40,788 nt of DNA from DATFKA01 sp042095835 (GTDB lineage: Bacteria; Bacteroidota; Bacteroidia; Chitinophagales; Saprospiraceae), in the NCBI GenBank assembly GCA_042095835.1, contig JBELML010000042.1:1-40788 (forward strand), in the 5' to 3' direction. The translations under genes were made by a program, and so were the position numbers. The notes beneath the pieces are model-generated. The model saw nothing but the letters and a program-made list of their open reading frames with translations, ran no database searches and was not told where the DNA came from. This document shows, piece by piece, positions 26,584 to 34,872 of the stretch; the stretch's first letter is position 1; each line of letters starts with the position of its first letter.

Positions 26584-29500
26584 TTATTTATTTAAAATGG
26601 TAGTAGCTAGGCTCTGCAAGTCAGTCAAACGGCCCGCATACACCTTGATCATCTCTTCTACCTGCTCTGGATGCTCCAAGATATAATTCATATGAGGAAC
26701 TTCGGCAACATCAAACCCCGCGACCTCCTTCCAGGCGACTTTCACCGCAGCTATAGCTTCTTCAGAAGTTTCAAAAGTTTTCCCTGCAAACAATCCTGCC
26801 ACCTGACTTTGATGGGTTGGAGCTACTGTATAATTTTGAAAGGAAGGTGATGCGATCTGCTGCCCAGGATGAACGCTTTCAAAAAGCTTAGGTTGGTAGT
26901 TCGGATTGACTTCCTGAATAGCCAACTGCATGTCGTTCATGACGTTTTGCATTTGGTTGACCATATCCGCCAAATCATTTTGGTTGATGCCTACGGCTAC
27001 ATTAATCAATTTAAAAGGGTCTTTACCATCTGATGCTTCCCAAGCAATACCTACAATACGATGGTAGTCCAAGGCACGCATTTTTTTAGGATGAATAGCA
27101 ATTCCAAAACCATCTCCTTTCCCTGAAGGAATAACATAATCTCCCTTCTGTACTTCTCCTACAACCCTTACAGGCACTTGCCCCATAAAGGCGACCATCT
27201 CGTAATAATTATCGTCCCCCATCTGCGGCATTTTACCAATGACAGCAGGTGCGGTGGAGACGGCCATAAAGTGATCGGCCTCAACAAAAGATTTCGAAAT
27301 TTCTCCGGCACGTACGCCTACGATTTCTCCTCTTCTGATCACCTCCGCCGTATCAGCTCTCAGTAACCACTCTGCATAGTCACCAGCACCTGATTCATAA
27401 GCAACGCCTATTGTCTGATCCGCAGCGTGGGCAAGGAAAGAAACCAAATTGAAAGTCGCAACAAACAAATCATAGCCAGCAGAAAAGATATCCTCTGGAT
27501 CTAAAATACTAGCAAAACTTGACGCAAAACCAATAAAACTCTCTATTGCTTCCACCGAGACAATCAGCGTCTCTATGACTAATTCAGGAGGTAATTGATT
27601 GGATATAAATGTCGAATAGGTTTTACTATTGGCAGAACTTAAGTTGGAATTGGCGTTGGGTTGATTGTCCCAATCTTTACTTTGTGTTGTACTGAAAGGA
27701 TCAATTACTACACTTGAAGAAATAGATTCTCCAGTGGCATTTTGATAATTTCCAGGCGAGAATAGATTGTCTATAAAGGTGCTAATGTCACTTTGTAGAG
27801 CTGCGCCTACGTCTGCTATGGAGGTTTGTCCCTTAATTCTACCTTCAATACCTCCAGCATCTTTAAAGAGAATAAAGGGGGTATTTTCATTCGCATTGGT
27901 TAGTAAATCAATAGAAAGCCCTTGCGTTCCAGCCTCAATAGTCACCCCAAAAGTATTGGGTGTACGGGAGCGTAAGGTCATCCCATTGGTTGAGGCTAGA
28001 ACGATATCATTCAGACTTGAAATACCAATCCTATTTGCACTTTCTAAAGAAAAGACATCTTCAGTTAATAATAGTGAACCTCCATTTACACCAAACGATT
28101 TTTGAAATTTAATAATAGGGCTAAAATCACTAGCTCCTAACAATTCAATATCTCCAGCTCTGGCATTAGTCCTAGTTTGGCTCGCATGATCTTCATTGTT
28201 CACCACATAAAGTCCACTTGCTCTTAAATTTGAGCCCCTTGGAATTGTTGGAGGTGTCGTAGTATTATCAAATACATCAATAGGACCAAAGAATTGAGCA
28301 GAAGATGAGCCCGAGCCCTTTACTTCTAAACCCAAGTTGCCTTCCAATCGTGCCCCCAACTTATCACCGTAGAAGTATCCTCCCACTCCATTATTCCCAA
28401 AGCCCTGCGCATAAATACTCGTGTTCTCTCCATTTGGACTGTCAAAAAAATTGGCGAGATAAAGTGCCTGATCGCGAAGCCCTGTGGTGATACTTGTCAG
28501 GAAAAGACCGCCAGTATCATTATCATTATCTTCAATATTCACGTAACCATCAAAGGTACCTGCCGTTCCATTTGGAGTAGAAGAACTAGCGCGCAAGCCA
28601 ACCTGCCCACCGATAAAACTACCTCCTGTCCCATTTGAAGAGCTCAGAACACCTACACCATTACTACCACCTTCTACGTAGAGTTGTGCATCGTTATTAT
28701 CAGAAGTTGGCGTTCCCTTGCCAAAGTAGCCGTTGCCTTTGAAAAAGCCAGCCCAACCCGTTTCGCTACTATTTTCTCCAAAGATGGAAAAGCCTTCGTC
28801 TCCTCCTAGGGTGAAGCCATAGATTCCAATATTCCGCGTTCCATCACGAGCAATACCTCTTACTCCTGTACTGAGGTCATTATTACTAGCGATACCAATC
28901 ACACCAAAGCCTTCTCGACTAGCGGTTGCTCGCCCAAATACGCCTGTATGCTGAAAGGTATTCTCCCCAAAAATAGTCGCCTGAATGCCCTTTCCAAAAT
29001 CAGCATCTTCCTCCGATCCAGAAGGAGAAGATTGGCCATAGAGTCCTACCGCATTGACCTCATCAGCTGTAAAGGTCAATGTAGACTGTAAGCCAATCCT
29101 ACTAGAACTTGAGCTATTAATATTGGTAAATGCCTCCGGCGCAGCATTGGGTAAAGCACCAATCCCTACTTGGCCTTGATTGTCTACAAAAACAACATCG
29201 GTAATGCTGCCGTCCTGACTATCCAGTGCATTTGCTTTACCTCCTGATCCACTCCCATTGGCATTTAAGGCATAGGGAGAGGCAGTCATCGCAGATCGGG
29301 GTAGGAGTTCTGTACCCTCTACGGTGGTGCTGATGTAGTAAGCCTCATTAAAAGTCAGATCAAGTGCGGTATTACTACCTAGTGCAATATTGAAAAGGCC
29401 ATTCACCAAGGCTATGGTATGATCTTCGCTCCACAGTTCCGTACCGGCCGTGGCAGCATCAAATATTTTTACGGTAATGGTATAGTTGCCATCAGCTAAG

Positions 29501-29628
29501 ACTTGGCCACTATTATCGGTCAATATCCCCTGATAACTAATCAGCTTGGGAATTTGGGCAATTAAAAGCGTATGGGTAAAAAGAAAAAATGATAAGAAAG
29601 TTACCCTTCTGAAGGTAGCAATTTTCAT
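26584..29628 (-). CDS. Large exported tail-fibre-like protein with C-terminal GDYAE/VPV domain
   Basis: Exported protein of 1014 aa with a signal peptide (1-25, LLIAQ). The N-terminal ~120 residues (PKLISYQGILTDNSGQVL to ASPYALNANG) form a domain frequent in Bacteroidota surface proteins that resemble phage tail fibres. The middle (~130-640) is rich in Gly, Ser and Asn, with imperfect repeats such as VGVLSSSNGTGGSF and VGLRASSSTPNGTAG, consistent with a trimeric beta-fibre. At ~745-870 is a segment beginning GDYAEW and containing VPVRVVGEVQKGDYVIPSG, like domains at the end of tail-fibre proteins, some of which self-cleave. A coiled-coil-like stretch (MVNQMQNVMNDMQLAIQ) follows. No T9SS sorting domain is present. 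It is upstream of the T9SS cargo gene. Function is inferred. Confidence 0.75.
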   Translation of the reverse strand: MKIATFRRVTFLSFFLFTHTLLIAQIPKLISYQGILTDNSGQVLADGNYTITVKIFDAATAGTELWSEDHTIALVNGLFNIALGSNTALDLTFNEAYYISTTVEGTELLPRSAMTASPYALNANGSGSGGKANALDSQDGSITDVVFVDNQGQVGIGALPNAAPEAFTNINSSSSSRIGLQSTLTFTADEVNAVGLYGQSSPSGSEEDADFGKGIQATIFGENTFQHTGVFGRATASREGFGVIGIASNNDLSTGVRGIARDGTRNIGIYGFTLGGDEGFSIFGENSSETGWAGFFKGNGYFGKGTPTSDNNDAQLYVEGGSNGVGVLSSSNGTGGSFIGGQVGLRASSSTPNGTAGTFDGYVNIEDNDNDTGGLFLTSITTGLRDQALYLANFFDSPNGENTSIYAQGFGNNGVGGYFYGDKLGARLEGNLGLEVKGSGSSSAQFFGPIDVFDNTTTPPTIPRGSNLRASGLYVVNNEDHASQTRTNARAGDIELLGASDFSPIIKFQKSFGVNGGSLLLTEDVFSLESANRIGISSLNDIVLASTNGMTLRSRTPNTFGVTIEAGTQGLSIDLLTNANENTPFILFKDAGGIEGRIKGQTSIADVGAALQSDISTFIDNLFSPGNYQNATGESISSSVVIDPFSTTQSKDWDNQPNANSNLSSANSKTYSTFISNQLPPELVIETLIVSVEAIESFIGFASSFASILDPEDIFSAGYDLFVATFNLVSFLAHAADQTIGVAYESGAGDYAEWLLRADTAEVIRRGEIVGVRAGEISKSFVEADHFMAVSTAPAVIGKMPQMGDDNYYEMVAFMGQVPVRVVGEVQKGDYVIPSGKGDGFGIAIHPKKMRALDYHRIVGIAWEASDGKDPFKLINVAVGINQNDLADMVNQMQNVMNDMQLAIQEVNPNYQPKLFESVHPGQQIASPSFQNYTVAPTHQSQVAGLFAGKTFETSEEAIAAVKVAWKEVAGFDVAEVPHMNYILEHPEQVEEMIKVYAGRLTDLQSLATTILNK

Positions 29629-29941
29629 GTGTTTATGGATTTTGGAATAGAAATAACTCTTTAAATGTTTCTCAAGTATTTTGGAATGGGCTTAATATAA
29701 AAAAATATTTTGAATAATGAAATCATATGCAATATTTTTTTAGAAAAAAAATAAAATAATAAGCCATATTTACTTATATTTTAGACTATTAAACTACTAA
29801 AAATAGAAAAAATATTCAAATTTATACCTTAAAATTAATCAAAGTGAAACACTAAACCCCAAATTCAACAATCCTAGGATCACTAAATTTGGGGTTCAAT
29901 ACTATTATTCCCATATCCTTTCCAGCCAAAAGCCTCCAGTT
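29629..29941. other. AT-rich intergenic region
   Basis: No gene. It is strongly AT-rich at 29690-29830, probably carrying the promoter of the two-gene minus-strand unit to its left. It ends with the terminator-like hairpin of the Arg-rich gene at 29855-29896. No TAnnTTTG element was recognised. Confidence 0.5.
29855..29896 (-). terminator. Terminator-like hairpin after the Arg/Ser-rich gene
   Basis: AACCCCAAATT (29855-29865) pairs perfectly with AATTTGGGGTT (29886-29896). The loop contains the palindrome ATCCTAGGAT. It lies 45 bases after the minus-strand stop codon. Only a weak T-run follows on the minus strand, so the call is moderate. Confidence 0.5.
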
Positions 29942-31471
29942 TTACTGATTTTTCTTCCGGCTAGAAGTAGGTCGACGAGTACTCGTCCCTCGATTGGATG
30001 TTCTACTCCGGCTAGATGATTTGGCCCTCGTTGGGGTTCGGGCAGGACTGGCTTTTGGACGCTGCGTATTACTTCTAGAGACAGCCGGCTTCCTGGTAGG
30101 TGTACTCCTTCTTTCTACTTGCTGTCGAGTCCCTGAACTGCTCCTGGTCCTAGGACTTTGGGCTGGAGAAAGTTGACGATTGGCAGGTCTCCGGCTTTGA
30201 GTTCTAGCCTCGGCTGGATTGCTGCGTCTTGGACTTCGCTCTACCGAAGGTCGAGACCCTTCTCTGTTGGAAGCTGTTCGCTCTCGGGAGTACGAAGGCC
30301 TTGAGGAACCTTGTCGCTCGAAATTACGACTTTGAGTCCTAGCTCTAGATTGATCGCTCCGACTGGTATTTCGCTCTGCCGAAGGGCGTGGACCAATTCT
30401 CTCAGAAGTTTGCCGCTCTCGAGTGCTGGAAGGTCTTGAGGAACCTTGCCGCTCAAAATTACGACTTTGAGTCCTAGAGGTAGATCGATCTCCTGGACTA
30501 ATCCGAGGATTGGTAGATCGCCTGGCGTTCTGGCTACGTGACTGTGGGTTCACTCTAGCATTACTGTTGCCTCGATTATCTCTTTTGATACCTGTATCCT
30601 GTCTTCTAGCTTGATTGGACTGACGACCCGCAATACCAGCTCGGTTCCTATTGTCGACACTTCCGGCTCCAACTCTGGAATTATTGAATCGGTTTCGATT
30701 ATTAGGTCTTGGTCGATAAATGGGCTGACGGCCATTACGTACACGCGTTCGATTAGAACGGACTACGATATCATAGCAATAAGAGCGATTGGGGCGATAA
30801 AATCGACGGACATTAACCAAGCGGTGTCTATTAACGATACGAAAATTGCGTTGGTAGACGACTATTCTTGGTCGAAACACCGTCCAGGTCACTGGTCGCC
30901 AGGTATTCCACCAGATCGGATAATTTCGCCAGCGATAAGGTGAAACATAAACATTGGTGTACCGTGGCCCTAGAATATATTGTACTACTGGCCAATAAAA
31001 CACATTGACAAACTCTCCATAATTGGAATGGTATCCTCTTCTTGAATTGGCATAGCCCATTAGAGGTTCTACATAAACTTCCTGCCCATACATATCTTCA
31101 TCACCAATGATCTGCAAAACGGCTTCTTGGCGGCCAGTTTGCTCAATTTCAATGACGGCTATATCTTGGACATCATAAGGCCCGACGATGGCCTGTAAGA
31201 TAATGGCGTGAAAATCTCTCTGCCGGCGATGCTCCACCCGAATATAATCGGTCTGACCATCAAAGTCTAGGTCCAGATTATTCACCCAACGATCTTGGGT
31301 ATTGAGTTTTCTTTCAAAATCCCGAATCGTTTGGGAAGCTTCGAACAATTCAAGGGCTCCTTCTAGGCTGAAGTAATCTCCATCATAGCCCGTTCGGTCC
31401 CTTCCATATTGAGCAGATGCCATATTCAACACCAGCACCAACAAGAGACTACTAAACAATACTTTTTTCAT
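29942..31471 (-). CDS. Exported protein with Arg/Ser-rich repetitive C-terminal tail
   Basis: Function not recognised. From the start at 31471 the product has 509 aa, with a good signal peptide (MKKVLFSSLLLVLVLNMASAQ). The frame is open 57 codons further upstream, but that extension would bury the signal, so I reject it. Residues ~30-235 are a folded, Tyr/Trp-rich domain with NNLDLDFDGQTDYIRVEH (possible Asp-rich metal loop) and WRNYPIWWNTWRPVTW. Residues ~235-509 are a low-complexity, extremely basic tail of Arg, Ser, Thr, Pro, Asn and Gln, including tandem 45-residue repeats with the words RTQSRNFERQGSSRPS and PSAERNTSRSDQS. Such a tail could bind nucleic acid, LPS or anionic polymers outside the cytoplasm (inference). 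Confidence 0.8.
   Translation of the reverse strand: MKKVLFSSLLLVLVLNMASAQYGRDRTGYDGDYFSLEGALELFEASQTIRDFERKLNTQDRWVNNLDLDFDGQTDYIRVEHRRQRDFHAIILQAIVGPYDVQDIAVIEIEQTGRQEAVLQIIGDEDMYGQEVYVEPLMGYANSRRGYHSNYGEFVNVFYWPVVQYILGPRYTNVYVSPYRWRNYPIWWNTWRPVTWTVFRPRIVVYQRNFRIVNRHRLVNVRRFYRPNRSYCYDIVVRSNRTRVRNGRQPIYRPRPNNRNRFNNSRVGAGSVDNRNRAGIAGRQSNQARRQDTGIKRDNRGNSNARVNPQSRSQNARRSTNPRISPGDRSTSRTQSRNFERQGSSRPSSTRERQTSERIGPRPSAERNTSRSDQSRARTQSRNFERQGSSRPSYSRERTASNREGSRPSVERSPRRSNPAEARTQSRRPANRQLSPAQSPRTRSSSGTRQQVERRSTPTRKPAVSRSNTQRPKASPARTPTRAKSSSRSRTSNRGTSTRRPTSSRKKNQ
30233..30490 (-). repeat. 135-bp tandem repeat inside the Arg/Ser-rich gene
   Basis: Nearly two copies of a 135-bp (45-codon) unit. CTTGAGGAACCTTG occurs at 30300 and 30435, and TCGCTCTACCGAAGG at 30236 corresponds to TCGCTCTGCCGAAGG at 30371. 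The exact multiple of three keeps the frame, so copy-number change would alter tail length without breaking the gene. Confidence 0.85.
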
Positions 31472-31834
31472 AATTACTGGTTTTGTAGAAGCATCTTGAA
31501 GCAGCGCAAAAAGACTTGCTGTAATCTCTACTCTATAAAGCAGGAGCACAAACAGCTGTGCGTCATTCAAAAGCTTCATGTGGTTAATGATAAACCGTTG
31601 GCTTTCAATTGTAAAGACGCACATTATCCGTAGAAGACACAAGGGATTGGAGGCTTTAATCCAAGTTTAACTAAGGTAAAAAGGGCTATATTTTTTTAAC
31701 AATGGTTAAGCAATTGTCAAAGTACCGAAGTTGGGAACTGAAGTCTTGTTAAATTAAGGTGGTAAGAGCCAGGAATCTGACGGTTTGGTGCTGGATTGTG
31801 TTAAAATGATGGTTTTTAAATGCTTATGATAAAG

Positions 31835-32000
31835 TAGACTTTATTCGAAATAATTTTGTACGGCTAAAAAATCGTCTTTTGCTCCCACTCTGCGTTGCGT
31901 CCTCACCTTAATAGCTAAGGCTATTAGGCTCCGGGCGCGCCTTGATTGGAAACAAAACTCTTCATTTTTATCTCATAAAACTACTCTCGAATAAAGTCTA
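31835..32000 (+). repeat. R3 element copy A, 166-bp MITE-like repeat
   Basis: The ends are perfect 14-bp inverted repeats, TAGACTTTATTCGA and TCGAATAAAGTCTA, with weaker inverted similarity continuing inward. The centre contains TTAATAGCTAAGGCTATTAG, itself palindromic, then GCTCCG. The reverse complement of 35821-35985 aligns along the full length (shared TAAAAAATC, CTCTGCG, AATAGCTAnGGCTATTAGGC). No coding capacity. It is probably a transposase-less mobile or palindromic element. Confidence 0.8.
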
Positions 32001-32134
32001 GTTATCTATAGAAAATAGCCTCAATTTTTGGATAGGTCAAACGCACCAAAAAAATTACCTTGCATTTTTTTATAATTCCTACTGAAACTCCAATTCAAAA
32101 CCGCTCTAGCATCTTCATTTTTGTCATTCGATAC

Positions 32135-32280
32135 AAAAACGAAGCAAAAAAATCTTGCCTAGCCAAACTCGTTCCACTCGAACAGTGCCTAGGCGGCATC
32201 CCGCACTTCGCTTATGACCTTTTCACACTTTATTTTCGATAATAATCATTTCTTTTTAAGTTTTTATTTTAATGCGTTTG
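32135..32280 (+). repeat. Dispersed repeat R1, copy 3 (longest)
   Basis: Shares AAACGAAGCAAAAA and ATCTTGCCTAGCC with copy 2, and from 32162 on matches window positions 1-120 with few mismatches through the TTTTAATGCGTTTG end. It ends 96 bases before the EutBC start. Copy 1 likewise ends about 67 bases before a gene start on the same strand. Confidence 0.78.
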
Positions 32281-32376
32281 ACTCATTTTTTGGACCAAGA
32301 GCTGTTGAAATCTCCATAAGTTCCTTATTTTTCAAAATCCTCACCTAGGAGGACCGCAAAACCTAAACCAAGCATC

Positions 32377-34695
32377 ATGAGTGGCATCAAACGCAGAACC
32401 TTTCTAACCCAAGCTTCCCTTATCGGTTTACAGATCAGTTTACTCCCCAGTTGCGGGCTACGGCCTAGTCCCTTAGTAGAAGCTACTGTAGCTAAAGGGC
32501 TTGTCCTGAAAACAGCTAAGAGTGGAGAAGATATCTTCGCTTATATCCGACGTACGAAAGGTGGCTTTGATCATCGCTTTTACCAACAAATTATAGGCGC
32601 TGCCAATGACTTTAAGGAAGGAGATCAAGCGATTGGTGTAAGTGCAGAGGACCAGCAGACTAGAACCTATGCCAGAGTGCTTTTGGCGAATACCAAGCTA
32701 AAAGAGCTTGAACAGCATCCCTTGTTTCAGGATGAAATATTTGAGCTTATTCAAGAAACTACTGCCTATAATGAGCGCCTCCAAAACTGGACCATCGGCG
32801 AATTAAAGCAGTTCATACTTTCTGCTTCTGAAGCTGAAATCAAGTCTATCATGCCCGCCTTAACAAGCGATACGATAGCTTGCGCGGTCAAACTCATGAG
32901 CAATGAGGAGTTGATCCAAGTTGGTCAAAAAATATTCAACCCACTTCCGGGTACCCAGATCGGTAGCAAGGGTTACATGAGTGCACGCATCCAACCCAAT
33001 TCACCTACCGATAATGTAGACGACATTATTTGGCAGGTATTTGACGCCTGGTCCTATGCTGTGGGCGATTTAGTATTAGGTACCAATCCAGTGTCGAGTG
33101 AACCACAATCCGTAGTAGCCATAGAAAAAGCACTCTATGAGCTATTGCAAGTCTTCCAACTCGAAGAAACCTTACCCAACTGTGTACTTTCTCATATTGA
33201 TATTCAAGCTGAGGTGGAGCAACTCCACGCAGGAACCACGGGCATTTGGTTCCAAAGTTTAGCCGGCACAGTTGGTGCTAACCAAACCTTTGATGTGACT
33301 ATACAGAAAATGCAGGCACATGCGGCTCAACGCCAAGGAGCTTATGGCATGTATTTTGAAACGGGGCAAGGAGCCGACTTCACTAATGGGCATGGTCAAG
33401 GCTTCGATATGTTGGTACACGAGTCTAGAAAGTATGGTTTCATACGGGCTTTAAAGCAACAAATCTCCGAACAAATAGGTGAAGAGGCCTGGGTGCATGT
33501 CAATGACGTTGCTGGCTTTATTGGCCCTGAAGTGTTTAAGAGCAAAGAACAGTTGGTGCGCTGCTGTCTGGAAGATACTGTCATGGGCAAGCTGCACGGC
33601 CTTTGTATAGGCCTGGATATTTGCTCGACGCTACACATGGACGTTTCTCTACAAGACCTTGACTGGTGCATTGATCAGGTAATGCCAGCCAATCCAGCTT
33701 ACTTGATGGCGCTTCCCACCAAGAACGATCCTATGCTCAGTTACTTGACGACTAGTTTTAGTGATCATGTACGCGTGCGCGAAAAGTTTGGCTATAAAAT
33801 CAATGATGCAATGTGGGCTTTCTTTAAAAAGCTGGATATAATTGGTACAGACAATCGACCCACGGAGCATTTTGGGGACCCCATTTGGGTATATTATCAG
33901 TATCAGAAAACCAAAGGAGATACAAGGTCTAAATCCCTTATTTATCAAGAAGGACAGAAGAAAATTGCAGCTATCCAGGAAAGAGGTGTTCCCATTGCCC
34001 AAGGTTATGGTAAAGCCTATTGGAATCTACCACCAGAATTGGCCCAAAAAGTGCAGCACCTCTACGAGGATGCCAAACTAAGTATCTGGACAGAGGTAGA
34101 CCAAAATTTCACCAGGGCTATTCCTAGCACTTTATTACTCCATACTCAATCCGAAGACCGTAAAGACTATATCTACCATCCCGAATCTGGCGAGAAGCTT
34201 TCCGATAAATCGGTCCGTCAATTGTATAGGTTCAAGCAAAGTTGGAATGGGCGTTCACCTGATGTACAAATCATTATTTCCGATGGTCTAAATGCTAGAG
34301 CTTTAATGGATGAAGGGCATTTGCTACCCTATTTGGAAAGTCTAAAAAATGGACTTACAACAAAAGGTTATCTAGTCAGTGAGCAAATACTTTTCCTGCA
34401 TCATGGAAGGGTGCGCGCAGGATATGCCTGTGGGGAGCAACTTTTTGGTGACGCATCCCGGCCGAACAAAAACAAAGGTATCATTCATATAATTGGGGAG
34501 CGTCCAGGGTCTGGACACCACAACTTCTCGGCCTACCTTACTGCCGCTACAGGTAATATTTGGGCACAAAAAGGCCAGGTGGATCATGATATAACTAGAG
34601 TAATCTCGGGGATTTCGGATACGGCGCTTCTGCCAAAAATCGCTGCTAAAGAAACGCTAATGATCTTTGAGAAGCTATTCCCCGTTTTGAGCTAA
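32377..34695 (+). CDS. Fused EutB-EutC ethanolamine ammonia-lyase with Tat/lipobox leader
   Basis: One 772-aa protein combining both subunits of adenosylcobalamin-dependent ethanolamine ammonia-lyase, which converts ethanolamine to acetaldehyde and ammonia. Residues ~40-500 are EutB-like, retaining the substrate/B12-site residues known in enteric EutB: R204 and Q206 (ARIQPN), N237 (GTNPV), E328 (FETGQG) and D414 (GLDICS). After a linker, ~575-772 is EutC-like, with SDGLNARAL (635-643) and GERPGSGH (707-714). Unusually, the N-terminus has a twin-arginine motif KRRTFL, a hydrophobic stretch and LLPSC (C26), predicting export and possible lipidation. No eutA reactivase, permease, aldehyde dehydrogenase or microcompartment gene is nearby. 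The start follows from the leader. Family is confident; location is inferred. Confidence 0.93.
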   Translation: MSGIKRRTFLTQASLIGLQISLLPSCGLRPSPLVEATVAKGLVLKTAKSGEDIFAYIRRTKGGFDHRFYQQIIGAANDFKEGDQAIGVSAEDQQTRTYARVLLANTKLKELEQHPLFQDEIFELIQETTAYNERLQNWTIGELKQFILSASEAEIKSIMPALTSDTIACAVKLMSNEELIQVGQKIFNPLPGTQIGSKGYMSARIQPNSPTDNVDDIIWQVFDAWSYAVGDLVLGTNPVSSEPQSVVAIEKALYELLQVFQLEETLPNCVLSHIDIQAEVEQLHAGTTGIWFQSLAGTVGANQTFDVTIQKMQAHAAQRQGAYGMYFETGQGADFTNGHGQGFDMLVHESRKYGFIRALKQQISEQIGEEAWVHVNDVAGFIGPEVFKSKEQLVRCCLEDTVMGKLHGLCIGLDICSTLHMDVSLQDLDWCIDQVMPANPAYLMALPTKNDPMLSYLTTSFSDHVRVREKFGYKINDAMWAFFKKLDIIGTDNRPTEHFGDPIWVYYQYQKTKGDTRSKSLIYQEGQKKIAAIQERGVPIAQGYGKAYWNLPPELAQKVQHLYEDAKLSIWTEVDQNFTRAIPSTLLLHTQSEDRKDYIYHPESGEKLSDKSVRQLYRFKQSWNGRSPDVQIIISDGLNARALMDEGHLLPYLESLKNGLTTKGYLVSEQILFLHHGRVRAGYACGEQLFGDASRPNKNKGIIHIIGERPGSGHHNFSAYLTAATGNIWAQKGQVDHDITRVISGISDTALLPKIAAKETLMIFEKLFPVLS

Positions 34696-34792
34696 GGGGA
34701 AAAGAAGGCCTTGTGGCGCATAATCAGGTGCATCACGCTGCGGCCTACCCTTCGCAGATTAGGTTGCCGATGGTCAAGAAGGATTAAGTGGA

Positions 34793-34825
34793 TATGAACT
34801 GTTGCATTTCTTGCAACAGTTCATA
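34793..34825. terminator. Perfect 14-bp hairpin between convergent genes
   Basis: TATGAACTGTTGCA (34793-34806) pairs perfectly with TGCAACAGTTCATA (34812-34825), loop TTTCT. It lies between the convergent EutBC and esterase genes and could serve as a bidirectional terminator, but no proper T-run follows on either strand. Confidence 0.55.
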
Positions 34826-34872
34826 AATTAAAAACTACTTTAGGGCAACTACTGAGCTTATCAAATCCGCTC

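Larger units (their letters stand above)
31472..32376. other. Divergent intergenic region upstream of the EutBC fusion
   Basis: About 0.9 kb without a supported gene. It contains R3 copy A (31835-32000) and R1 copy 3 (32135-32280). A 60-codon open frame at 32060-32242 lies within R1 and is not conserved between copies. I searched by eye for a cobalamin riboswitch ahead of the B12-dependent enzyme and saw none. Confidence 0.5.

Noticed and set aside
30233..30490. CRISPR-like array
   Set aside because: The repeat is a 135-bp in-frame coding tandem with no spacers of constant length.
31472..31642. 57-codon N-terminal extension of the Arg/Ser-rich protein
   Set aside because: It would bury a clear signal peptide that begins at 31471.
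32060..32242. 60-aa plus-strand open frame
   Set aside because: It lies largely in repeat R1, and the frame is not kept in the other copies.
32281..32376. Cobalamin riboswitch before the EutBC fusion
   Set aside because: No B12-box-like motif or multi-stem structure could be recognised by eye in the upstream 500 bases.
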